NCBI GenBank assembly: GCA_934101445.1 | Contig: CAKORQ010000082.1 | Span: forward strand, 1 to 5,014 | Length of the DNA stretch: 5,014 nucleotides | Direction: 5' to 3' | Source: an uncultured Bacilli bacterium | GTDB lineage: Bacteria > Bacillota_I > Bacilli_A > RF39 > UBA660 | Position numbers and translations under genes: made by a program | The notes under the pieces: generated by a model | What the model saw: only the letters and a program-made list of their open reading frames with translations | Database searches by the model: none | Told to the model about the DNA's origin: nothing | Shown here: piece after piece, positions 1 through 5,014 of the stretch | Numbering within the stretch: position 1 is the stretch's first letter | How the letters are laid out: every line of letters begins with the position of its first letter

Positions 1-104
1 TAAAATCAAAATAAAGTAATAATTATATAAATGCTGATAACTTAAGAAAAAAAGATAGTTTTCTAAAAAATTGAAAAAAATTAGTTAAAAACGCTATTTT
101 TTAC
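1..104. other. AT-rich left-edge spacer, no gene seen
   Basis: This stretch consists mostly of A and T runs. No reading frame with a ribosome-binding site and no RNA gene is visible. A 6-bp hairpin (AGAAAA at 45-50 with TTTTCT at 59-64) is followed by A-runs rather than a T-tract, so it is not a plus-strand terminator. The region is probably the trailing spacer of a gene outside the window; the TAA at position 1 could be that gene's stop codon, but this cannot be tested here. Confidence 0.4.
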
Positions 105-133
105 TTGCAAAAATAATATCTCTATGGTAAGAT
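105..133 (+). promoter_or_regulatory. Promoter of the tRNA-Ala gene (extended -10)
   Basis: The -35 is TTGCAA at 105-110 (4 of 6 to TTGACA), followed by a 17-base spacer and the -10 TAAGAT at 128-133 (4 of 6 to TATAAT). The -10 is preceded by TGG at 125-127, giving the TGn extended -10 motif that compensates for weak hexamers. Transcription would start near 140, leaving a short 5' leader of about 13 bases before the mature tRNA at 153 for RNase P to remove. Hexamers and spacing are read directly; promoter activity is inferred. Confidence 0.55.
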
Positions 134-152
134 TAATTTGTTGTTGACGACT

Positions 153-229
153 GGGGGATTAGCTCAGCTGGCTAGAGCACCTGCCCTGCACGCAGGGGGT
201 CAAGGGTTCGAATCCCTTATCCTCCACCA
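153..229 (+). tRNA. tRNA-Ala, anticodon UGC
   Basis: A full cloverleaf can be drawn by hand. The acceptor stem is GGGGGAT (153-159) with ATCCTCC (219-225), the D stem is GCTC/GAGC (162-165, 175-178), and the anticodon stem is CCTGC/GCAGG (180-184, 192-196). The variable loop is 5 bases, and the T stem AAGGG/CCCTT (202-206, 214-218) encloses TTCGAAT. The discriminator is A226 and the CCA end is encoded (227-229). The anticodon TGC lies at 187-189. The third acceptor pair is G155-T223, the G3-U70 wobble that alanyl-tRNA synthetase uses as its main identity element, so the alanine assignment has two independent supports. The anomaly is the 7-base anticodon loop CCTGCAC (185-191), which places C, not the nearly universal U, at position 33. 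The gene stands alone with its own promoter and terminator. Confidence 0.97.
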
Positions 230-240
230 GTTAGATTATT

Positions 241-266
241 AAAGTTCTGTAATAGGAACTTTTTTT
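241..266 (+). terminator. Intrinsic terminator after tRNA-Ala
   Basis: AAAGTTC (241-247) pairs perfectly with GAACTTT (256-262) across an 8-base loop, and the T-run extends from 260 to 266. It begins 12 bases after the tRNA CCA end and 67 bases before the next start codon, so it closes the tRNA transcript and separates it from the following protein gene. The stem is short with only two G-C pairs, so some read-through is possible. Confidence 0.8.
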
Positions 267-283
267 GTTTCTCAAATTTAGTA

Positions 284-311
284 TTTAGAAATAAATAGTT
301 TGTGATATAAT
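284..311 (+). promoter_or_regulatory. Promoter of the unknown gene at 333 (consensus TATAAT)
   Basis: The -10 is a perfect TATAAT at 306-311, preceded by TGA at 303-305 (extended -10 TGn). The best -35 is TTTAGA at 284-289 (4 of 6) with a 16-base spacer. Transcription would start around 317-319, immediately before the Shine-Dalgarno sequence AGGGAG (319-324), giving a leader of only about 15 bases. It lies downstream of the tRNA terminator, so the gene at 333 appears to be transcribed independently. Confidence 0.65.
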
Positions 312-334
312 CAAGGCAAGGGAGAACTATTTAT
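291..334. repeat. 10-bp perfect inverted repeat around the -10 and Shine-Dalgarno
   Basis: ATAAATAGTT (291-300) is the exact reverse complement of AACTATTTAT (325-334), separated by 24 bases. The left arm lies between the -35 and -10, and the right arm overlaps the ATG at 333. This placement would suit an operator, or an RNA/DNA structure that hides the start, but most of the left arm lies upstream of the predicted transcription start, so an RNA hairpin is unlikely. In DNA this AT-rich, a few such repeats are expected by chance in 5 kb, so a regulatory role is only a possibility. Confidence 0.25.
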
Positions 335-1127
335 GAACAATGCTCAAGATTACTATACACTAGCCGAGATTATAACAGGCTTAAGAGGTGAATACCGGAA
401 TAATCAAAAAATATTGCAGGAAATATTAGAATTAACTGAAATAAATACACCATTTAAAACAAAACCTAAAATTTATTTTGTATTGGTAAGGTATAATCAT
501 AGCCAAAGCATCAGGTTAGAACTAGAAACAACGCCACCAATTAAATACAGGGTTAAAAAAATTTTAATGGAAAAATGCGGCTTTCAATATCAAATTCCAT
601 TCATAATTTATCCGACATTTACTTTAAAAGATACTAATGCTCGTTTAGATTGGGAGTATTCATCTGTATTTGGTGAGAACTGTAATAAAAATATTTCCAT
701 ACATATTACTGATGAAGAAAAAATGCGCTTTTTAGTTACCAAATTAAAAAATACTTATATGTATAATTTTAATGAAATATTTGGCGATGTTAATAATGGT
801 CAATTCTTAATATTTGGCGGCAGTTATATAGAACTAGGCATTACAACTGGCGGTAAGAACGGTTTTAATATAACTTATAATGCTATAGACGATACCATAG
901 AAATTGATTCCGATATTCCTTATGACAGTCGATTTATTTATCATGTTTTATCATTAGGACTACCAAAAGATTTATTTTCTGATACTGTAATTATGGCAAT
1001 AGAAGAAAATTTAAATAAGCAAGAATCGTTGAGTATTATTGATGATATTAATTATTGCAAAGAAAAAACAATTTTGGAGTTTAGTAATCCCCAAAAACTA
1101 ACTTTAAAACCAAGCCAGAAAAAATAA
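333..1127 (+). CDS. Hypothetical protein, 264 aa, family not recognised
   Basis: I do not recognise this protein. The start is well supported: AGGGAG (319-324) sits 8 bases before ATG 333, directly behind a consensus promoter, and the stop is TAA. There is no signal peptide, membrane segment or classical nucleotide-binding motif, so it is probably a soluble cytoplasmic protein. The first 40 residues look helical. From about residue 45 to 190 short hydrophobic beta-like stretches alternate with charged loops, including a glycine-rich turn (GGS, 162-164) in a probable beta region. A DSDIPYDSRF segment (192-201) precedes a helical stretch with the motif SLGLPKDLF, and the tail is lysine-rich. 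Mixed alpha/beta composition with a helical C-terminus is inference from sequence alone. It shows no visible similarity to the partial protein at 4244. Base composition resembles its neighbours, so there is no clear sign of recent transfer. It is real coding sequence by length, promoter and ribosome site, but its function is unknown. Confidence 0.85.
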   Translation: MNNAQDYYTLAEIITGLRGEYRNNQKILQEILELTEINTPFKTKPKIYFVLVRYNHSQSIRLELETTPPIKYRVKKILMEKCGFQYQIPFIIYPTFTLKDTNARLDWEYSSVFGENCNKNISIHITDEEKMRFLVTKLKNTYMYNFNEIFGDVNNGQFLIFGGSYIELGITTGGKNGFNITYNAIDDTIEIDSDIPYDSRFIYHVLSLGLPKDLFSDTVIMAIEENLNKQESLSIIDDINYCKEKTILEFSNPQKLTLKPSQKK

Positions 1128-1339
1128 TAAAAAGAAAATAATGTCTTTTTATGATGAATTAAAATATTATAAAGAACCTGCAGTTCTAAGAAATTACATT
1201 TGGCAAACACGAAAATAATAACTAAATATGTTTTTAAAATATGACAGAAAGGATTAAGCAATAAATAGAAACCAAATTAATAAGGGTGTATTATAACAAC
1301 TAGTTTATAAATTCTATATATTGATTATTAAGAAAAATT
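1128..1339. other. AT-rich spacer between the unknown gene and the flavoprotein operon
   Basis: No strong intrinsic terminator follows the gene ending at 1127. The best hairpin (1127-1135 with 1144-1152, 9 bp, one G-C pair) is too weak to call. Possible promoter pieces for the flavoprotein genes are TTGGCA at 1200-1205 (5 of 6) with a poor TAAATA at 1223-1228, and isolated -10-like boxes TATAAC (1292-1297), TATAAA (1306-1311) and TATATT (1317-1322), none with a convincing -35. A promoter for the operon probably lies in this spacer, but I cannot choose among these. Apart from the micro-ORF at 1141, nothing else is supported. Confidence 0.4.
1141..1218 (+). CDS. Possible 25-aa micro-ORF downstream of the unknown gene
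   Basis: An ATG 13 bases after the stop of the 264-aa gene opens a 25-codon frame ending in TAA (1216-1218). The peptide begins MSFYDELKYYKEP and continues to a basic end (WQTRK). It is a mix of charged and aromatic residues rather than the Lys/Asn/Ile monotony expected from random AT-rich DNA, and TGG, CGA and GCA codons appear in it. Against it, there is no good Shine-Dalgarno (only A-rich sequence with AAAGAAA) and the length is well within chance. It could be a true small protein co-transcribed with the upstream gene, the remnant of a longer gene, or noise. Confidence 0.25.
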   Translation: MSFYDELKYYKEPAVLRNYIWQTRK

Positions 1340-2554
1340 ATGAAAGTAGGAATTATAGGTGGTGGTGCCTCAGGGATGATGAGTGCCATTCTTTTAGATA
1401 GAGAAGGAATTGATGTAACTATTATCGAAAAAAATAGTACTTTAGGAAAAAAGATTTTAATGACCGGGAATGGTCGTTGTAATTATTTTAATCAAGATAT
1501 AGGTGTAGATAAATATTATACTAGTGATTATGAATTCTTAAAAAATATTATTAATCAAGAAAATATTGCTAAAGCCCAAGAATTTTTAGCAAGTATTGGT
1601 CTAGTCCCTAGAATAAAAAATGGCTATTATTATCCAATGAGTAATACCGCTACCTCAGTATTAAATGCCTTTTTAGTGGAAATAGAAAAAAGAAAAATAA
1701 AGGTTATCTTAGATAGTGAAGTAAATAATATAAAAAGAGTAGATAATAAATATCAAGTTATCCTAAATACTAAAAAAATGACTTTTGATAAAATAATTAT
1801 TGCTATTGGCAGCAAGGCTGGGTTAAAAGAACAAGCAAATTATGCCTTATTAGAGTCTTTAAATATTAAAATGACTCCCATCTTACCCGCTTTATGTCCT
1901 TTAATACTAAATGGTAATTTCTTTAATAAATGGTCAGGTATTAGAGTAGAGGCTGAAGTTAGTATTTATGTAGATAATAAATTTCTTAAAAATGACTTGG
2001 GAGAAGTCCAACTGACTGATTATGGTATTAGTGGAATTTGTGTGATGAATCTAAGTTCTTTAGTAAGTAAGGCTTTATATAATAAGAAAAAGGTCTCTGT
2101 TCATTTAAATTTCTTACCTAATCTTAAAAAAGAAGAAATAGATTCCTTTTTAACTAAAAGAGATAATACTCTATATCAAAGAACTGTAATTGAATTATTA
2201 GAAAGTATTATTCCTTATAAACTTCTTTATATCTTAGTTAGTAAGGCGGGTATTAATAGTAATTGTCATTATAAAAGTTTAACTAAGAAAGAAAAAGATG
2301 ATTTAATAAATAACTTAAGTAATTTAACTTTAGAAGTAGTAGCCCCTAAAGAAATATTTAAAGGACAAGTAGTTACCGGGGGTATACCTCTTAATCGAGT
2401 TAAAAATACCTTAGAAGATAAAGAATACCAAGGCCTTTATTATACGGGCGAAATATTAGATGTTGATGGTATTTGTGGTGGCTTTAACCTTGGTTTTGCT
2501 TGGTTATCTAGTATTGTAGTAGGTGATGATAATGTTAAGAGTAAGAGAAATTAA
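1340..2554 (+). CDS. HI0933/YhiN/BaiN-family FAD flavoprotein (possible 23S rRNA dihydrouridine synthase)
   Basis: This is a full-length member of the HI0933 family (about 400 residues; here 404), cytoplasmic and FAD-binding. Seen in the sequence: an N-terminal Rossmann dinucleotide-binding motif GGGASG (residues 7-12) with the ribose-binding E30 at the end of the second strand; the family signature GKKILMTGNGRCNYFN (36-51); IAIGSKAG (154-161); VTGGIPL (345-351); and the C-terminal FAD motif TGEILDVDGICGGFNLGFA (369-387). The region between about 190 and 340 is the more variable insertion domain. Members are often annotated as aminoacetone oxidase or BaiN, names that rest on weak evidence. 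The E. coli member YhiN (RdsA) has been reported to make dihydrouridine at position 2449 of 23S rRNA, which makes an rRNA-modifying role plausible here, but transfer across this distance is inference. The start MKVGIIGGG is where family members begin; its ribosome site is weak (AAGAAA, 1330-1335). Its end overlaps the next flavoprotein by 23 bases. Confidence 0.92.
   Translation: MKVGIIGGGASGMMSAILLDREGIDVTIIEKNSTLGKKILMTGNGRCNYFNQDIGVDKYYTSDYEFLKNIINQENIAKAQEFLASIGLVPRIKNGYYYPMSNTATSVLNAFLVEIEKRKIKVILDSEVNNIKRVDNKYQVILNTKKMTFDKIIIAIGSKAGLKEQANYALLESLNIKMTPILPALCPLILNGNFFNKWSGIRVEAEVSIYVDNKFLKNDLGEVQLTDYGISGICVMNLSSLVSKALYNKKKVSVHLNFLPNLKKEEIDSFLTKRDNTLYQRTVIELLESIIPYKLLYILVSKAGINSNCHYKSLTKKEKDDLINNLSNLTLEVVAPKEIFKGQVVTGGIPLNRVKNTLEDKEYQGLYYTGEILDVDGICGGFNLGFAWLSSIVVGDDNVKSKRN
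2521..2527 (+). promoter_or_regulatory. Ribosome-binding site inside the upstream gene, deciding the start at 2532
   Basis: AGGTGAT matches the 3' half of the extended Shine-Dalgarno sequence (complement of AUCACC near the 16S rRNA 3' end). Aligned to the full consensus, it gives normal spacing to ATG 2532. The in-frame alternatives GTG 2523 and ATG 2526 lie within the site itself, so 2532 is the better start. Because the site lies in codons near the end of the first flavoprotein gene, ribosomes finishing that gene expose or reuse it, which implies translational coupling. Confidence 0.6.
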
Positions 2555-4124
2555 ATTAAATTATAAAAATGATGAGGAAAAGACTTTAAAATTAAATATC
2601 TTAAAAAAATTAGGTTTACCTAAGAATTATAATTTGACTTATAAAATAGTTAAAAAGTCTTTGGATGCGAGAAGAAAACCCGATATTTACTATGTTTATG
2701 AAATATTATGCGCTCTAGATAAAAAAGAAGAGGCTAGATTATTAAAACTACATAATAACGATATATTAATAGGAGAGGAAAGAAAATATAATTTTCAACC
2801 AACTGGTACTATAGAAATAAAAAATCCCATTATTGTTGTTGGCAGTGGTCCGGCTGGTTTATTTGCTAGTTTAAACTTAGTAAAAAATGGTTATCCTGTA
2901 GTAGTAGTGGAAAGAGGTTATGAAATTGCTAAAAGAGTTAAGGCCGTAGAAGAATTTTGGCGAACCAATCATCTTAATGGCGAATGTAATATTCAATTTG
3001 GAGAAGGAGGAGCCGGCACATTTTCAGATGGAAAACTTAATACTTTAGTAAATGATAAAGAAGGCAGATATCAATATGTTATGGAAACCTTTGCCTCTTT
3101 GGGTGCTAATAAAGAAATAACTTATGTAAATAAACCTCATATTGGAACTGATGTTTTAAGAACAGTTATTACTAATATGCGTCAAAGCATTGAATCTTTC
3201 GGTGGAAAGTTTTTATTTGCAACTAAACTTACGGATATAAATATTAAAAATGGTAAAATAGAAAGTGTTGTTTTAAATAATCAGGAAGTAGTGCCTTGTT
3301 CCAGACTTGTTTTAGCCCTTGGCCATTCGGCTAGAGATACTTTTTATATGCTAAATGAAAAAGGTCTTGCCATGGAAAATAAACCTTTTGCGGTAGGTTT
3401 ACGGATTATGCATCCCCAAAATTTAATTGATAAAAATCAGTATGGCTTTTTAGATAATAAGTTGCCAGCATCCTCTTATAAACTTACCTTTAAGGCCAGC
3501 AATAATAAAGGTGTTTATAGTTTTTGTATGTGTCCTGGCGGGTATGTCGTTAATGCCTCTAGTGAGACCAATAGATTATGTATTAATGGGATGAGTTATG
3601 CCCAAAGAGATAGCGGTATTGCCAATAGTGCTTTAATTGTAACGGTTAATGAAACTGACTATGGTACTACTTTATTTGCGGGGGTGGAATTTCAAAGAAA
3701 ATTGGAAGCAAAGGCTTATCAGTTAGGTAAGGGCTTAATTCCTATGGAAACCTATGGCGATTATAAAGATAATAAAAACCCCAAAAGTTTAGGTAAATTA
3801 AAACCCAAAATAAAAGGTCAATATCATCTAGCCAATTTAAATGAACTATTACCACCTAATTTAAACATAGCCTTAAAAGAAGGTATCGAAAATTTTGATA
3901 AAAAAATAAAAGGCTTTGCTAGTAACGAGGTCCTCCTTTGTGGCATTGAATCTCGAAGTTCTAGTCCGCTTAGAATCATGAGAAATGAATACTATGAGTC
4001 TAATATTAGTGGTATTTATCCTTGCGGAGAAGGGGCCGGGTATGCGGGTGGTATTACCAGTGCGGCTATCGATGGTCTTAAAGTAAGCGAAGCCATAATG
4101 AATAAATTTAAACCCTTGCGTTAA
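2532..4124 (+). CDS. COG2509-type FAD-dependent dehydrogenase, 530 aa
   Basis: The protein matches by motif the large uncharacterised FAD-dependent dehydrogenase family COG2509, and its length is usual for it. An N-terminal domain of about 95 residues (beginning MLRVREIKL, with KKSLDARRKPDIYYVYEI) precedes the FAD fold and is typical of the family. The FAD domain opens with VVGSGPAG (the GSGPAG is 104-109) and an acidic residue in VVVVERG. The family block GEGGAGTFSDGK spans 157-168, a conserved cysteine pair lies in FCMCPGG (C332 and C334), GIESRSSSPLRI begins at 471, and the C-terminal FAD motif PCGEGAGYAGGITSAAIDG is 497-515. No membrane segments are seen. The substrate and reaction are unknown. 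GTG 2523 and ATG 2526 are alternative starts; 2532 fits the ribosome site and the usual N-terminus. The gene overlaps the HI0933-family gene by 23 bases in another frame, so the two are one operon and probably made in a fixed ratio. No clear terminator follows. Confidence 0.93.
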   Translation: MLRVREIKLNYKNDEEKTLKLNILKKLGLPKNYNLTYKIVKKSLDARRKPDIYYVYEILCALDKKEEARLLKLHNNDILIGEERKYNFQPTGTIEIKNPIIVVGSGPAGLFASLNLVKNGYPVVVVERGYEIAKRVKAVEEFWRTNHLNGECNIQFGEGGAGTFSDGKLNTLVNDKEGRYQYVMETFASLGANKEITYVNKPHIGTDVLRTVITNMRQSIESFGGKFLFATKLTDINIKNGKIESVVLNNQEVVPCSRLVLALGHSARDTFYMLNEKGLAMENKPFAVGLRIMHPQNLIDKNQYGFLDNKLPASSYKLTFKASNNKGVYSFCMCPGGYVVNASSETNRLCINGMSYAQRDSGIANSALIVTVNETDYGTTLFAGVEFQRKLEAKAYQLGKGLIPMETYGDYKDNKNPKSLGKLKPKIKGQYHLANLNELLPPNLNIALKEGIENFDKKIKGFASNEVLLCGIESRSSSPLRIMRNEYYESNISGIYPCGEGAGYAGGITSAAIDGLKVSEAIMNKFKPLR

Positions 4125-4128
4125 ATAG

Positions 4129-4157
4129 TTGACAATAATATTTGGATTTTTAATAAA
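4129..4157 (+). promoter_or_regulatory. Possible promoter for the gene at 4244 (perfect -35)
   Basis: TTGACA at 4129-4134 is a perfect -35, five bases after the flavoprotein operon's stop codon. With a 17-base spacer the -10 would be AATAAA (4152-4157, 4 of 6, lacking the first and last T); TAATAA one base earlier scores lower. Transcription would begin near 4164, leaving an 80-base leader that contains the hairpin at 4207-4227. The weak -10 keeps confidence low; read-through from the operon is the alternative, as no terminator is visible. Confidence 0.35.
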
Positions 4158-4206
4158 TGTTTATTTAAATAAATTAGAAAAGTTTAAATGGTATTTATTA
4201 ATCAAT

Positions 4207-4227
4207 TAGCCTTATGCTAAAAGGCTA
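4207..4227 (+). other. Leader hairpin before the gene at 4244
   Basis: TAGCCTT (4207-4213) pairs perfectly with AAGGCTA (4221-4227) around a 7-base loop, with a possible extra T-G pair outside. Three G-C pairs make it one of the more stable hairpins in this AT-rich window. It is followed by GAGAAAG, not T's, so it is not a terminator on this strand, and the opposite strand also lacks a T-tract. A competing smaller hairpin (TAGC 4207-4210 with GCTA 4216-4219) uses the same left arm. The stem ends three bases before the imperfect Shine-Dalgarno AAAGTAG (4231-4237), so it could influence translation or mark an RNA processing site; this is inference. Confidence 0.35.
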
Positions 4228-4243
4228 GAGAAAGTAGATAGAA

Positions 4244-5014
4244 ATGGAAACAATAGATATTTTAGATAAATTAATTAAATCTGATAATAGTCCTACGACT
4301 TTTCAGAATAATAAAGAATTATTTTCCCAGTTTTTCCTTCATGATATGTCGATAAGATATGGTAGTAAAAAGGTAATGAATATTTATCAGTATTTACTAT
4401 CTTTAAATCTGCCTGAAGATTTACACTATGTGTATTTAAATATATTTAATGATTTTAATTACTATGAACAATATGTAACTCAAAGTATTTATATGAAGAC
4501 CACTGTTGCCAATGATATATATGTTGCTATGTTAGAAGAATTAATGGAATACTATAATATATTAAAAGATTACGCTTTAAAATATAACCTTTATAATCTA
4601 ATAAATGAAAATCAATTTGTAAGAGATTATACTGGAACAATGATGATTCTTCTTAATAAAGGTTTCTTTAAGATAAGTTCTGAAAATATTAAAAAAATGA
4701 TTAACTATATTAAAGATAACTCTTATTTACAAAATGCACTTATTAATGGTTATAACGATTTTAAATTTCTTGATAAAGAATATATAATAGATTATGTCAA
4801 ACGATTTTTAATTAATGCTGATTTGATTGTTGATCTCGATAATGATTATTTACTAATGGCCATGAAAAGAGGCAGGATTAAGGATAAGAATCTTTTCTTA
4901 AAAATATTAGATAAAATAAATATTAATTTTTTAGATTTAATCTTGGATAATGGAGCCTCATCATTCGTTGATATTTTAGAGTTAACTTTTCCTAATATTA
5001 ATGACCGGATAGAA
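4244..5014 (+). CDS. Hypothetical protein, N-terminal 257 codons, cut by the window edge
   Basis: The frame from ATG 4244 stays open for 257 codons to the right edge, so the C-terminus is missing. An in-frame TAG at 4235-4237 makes 4244 the first usable start, and AAAGTAG (4231-4237, one mismatch to AAAGGAG) lies 6 bases upstream. I do not recognise the family. The sequence begins METIDILDKLIKSD and is rich in Leu, Ile, Asn, Asp, Lys and Tyr, with hydrophobic positions spaced as in amphipathic helices for almost its whole length. No signal peptide, membrane segment or catalytic motif is seen. Late segments such as LLMAMKRGRIKDKNLFLKIL and LILDNGA recall helical-repeat (ankyrin-like) proteins, but no regular repeat can be aligned by eye, so this is only a hint. 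Composition matches the neighbours. It may be a separate transcription unit from the flavoprotein operon or its third gene. Confidence 0.8.
   Translation, partial: METIDILDKLIKSDNSPTTFQNNKELFSQFFLHDMSIRYGSKKVMNIYQYLLSLNLPEDLHYVYLNIFNDFNYYEQYVTQSIYMKTTVANDIYVAMLEELMEYYNILKDYALKYNLYNLINENQFVRDYTGTMMILLNKGFFKISSENIKKMINYIKDNSYLQNALINGYNDFKFLDKEYIIDYVKRFLINADLIVDLDNDYLLMAMKRGRIKDKNLFLKILDKININFLDLILDNGASSFVDILELTFPNINDRIE

Noticed and set aside
1127..1152. Hairpin with T-run after the 264-aa gene as a terminator
   Set aside because: The 9-bp stem has a single G-C pair and an 8-base loop, and its T-run is part of the stem rather than following it, so it is too weak to call.
1173..1187. Hairpin AGAAC/GTTCT around CTGCA
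   Set aside because: Five base pairs with no T-tract after it; within chance expectation.
1052..1261. Minus-strand open frame of 69 codons, hydrophobic and Phe-rich
   Set aside because: It overlaps the 3' end of the well-supported 264-aa gene, begins at a TTG with no ribosome site, and its Phe/Leu/Ile content is what the reverse complement of Lys/Asn/Glu-rich coding DNA produces.
2523..2531. Upstream starts GTG 2523 and ATG 2526 for the second flavoprotein
   Set aside because: Both fall within the AGGTGAT ribosome-binding site; ATG 2532 has correct spacing and gives the N-terminus usual for the family.
4160..4173. 14-bp palindrome TTTATTTAAATAAA
   Set aside because: It is made of A and T only, and one or two palindromes of this length are expected by chance in 5 kb of such AT-rich DNA. 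No neighbouring copy or regulator supports an operator.
4150..4201. 9-bp inverted repeat TTAATAAAT/ATTTATTAA before the gene at 4244
   Set aside because: AT-only arms 34 bases apart, without flanking T-tract or GC content to stabilise a hairpin; likely chance.
4214..4228. Four-codon upstream ORF (ATG CTA AAA GGC TAG) in the leader of the gene at 4244
   Set aside because: It has no ribosome-binding site and lies inside the hairpin; minimal ORFs of this size are common by chance.
4244..5014. Similarity between the two unknown proteins (333-1127 and 4244 onward), which would suggest a duplicated family
   Set aside because: No shared motif is visible; the first looks mixed alpha/beta and the second all helical.
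1..5014. Mobile element, CRISPR array, riboswitch or toxin-antitoxin system
   Set aside because: No transposase or integrase motifs, direct repeat arrays, attachment duplication at the tRNA 3' end, or paired small genes with toxin-like features were found on either strand.

Overview
The window is strongly AT-rich and uses the standard bacterial code. Tryptophan is encoded by TGG, no in-frame TGA is seen, and the complete genes all end in TAA, so a code-4 Mycoplasma is unlikely. Shine-Dalgarno sites, AGA-dominated arginine codons, TTG.../TATAAT-type promoters and the two flavoprotein families point to a low-GC Firmicute. An uncultured gut Bacilli/Mollicutes-like or Clostridia-like lineage fits best; this is inference from composition and gene families, not a taxonomic match.

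Layout, left to right. Positions 1-104 are AT-rich with no gene that can be supported. Positions 105-266 form a complete, single-tRNA transcription unit: an extended -10 promoter, a tRNA-Ala (anticodon UGC, CCA encoded, G3-U70 pair present) and an intrinsic terminator. Its anticodon loop carries C instead of U at position 33. Positions 284-1127 hold a well-formed promoter and a 264-residue protein of unknown function, followed by a possible 25-codon micro-ORF (1141-1218) and an AT-rich spacer. Positions 1340-4124 hold a two-gene operon of flavoproteins. The first belongs to the HI0933/YhiN/BaiN family, whose E. coli member has been reported as a 23S rRNA dihydrouridine synthase. The second is a COG2509-type FAD-dependent dehydrogenase of unknown reaction. 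They overlap by 23 bases, and the ribosome-binding site of the second lies inside the end of the first. Positions 4125-4243 contain a perfect TTGACA and a leader hairpin. Positions 4244-5014 hold the start of an unrecognised, probably all-helical protein that runs off the right edge.

The only strong functional link is between the two flavoproteins, which look translationally coupled. The two unknown proteins show no visible similarity to each other or to a named family. No mobile element, CRISPR array, riboswitch or defence-type system can be supported. The points most worth following are the C33 tRNA, the flavoprotein pair and the two orphan proteins.
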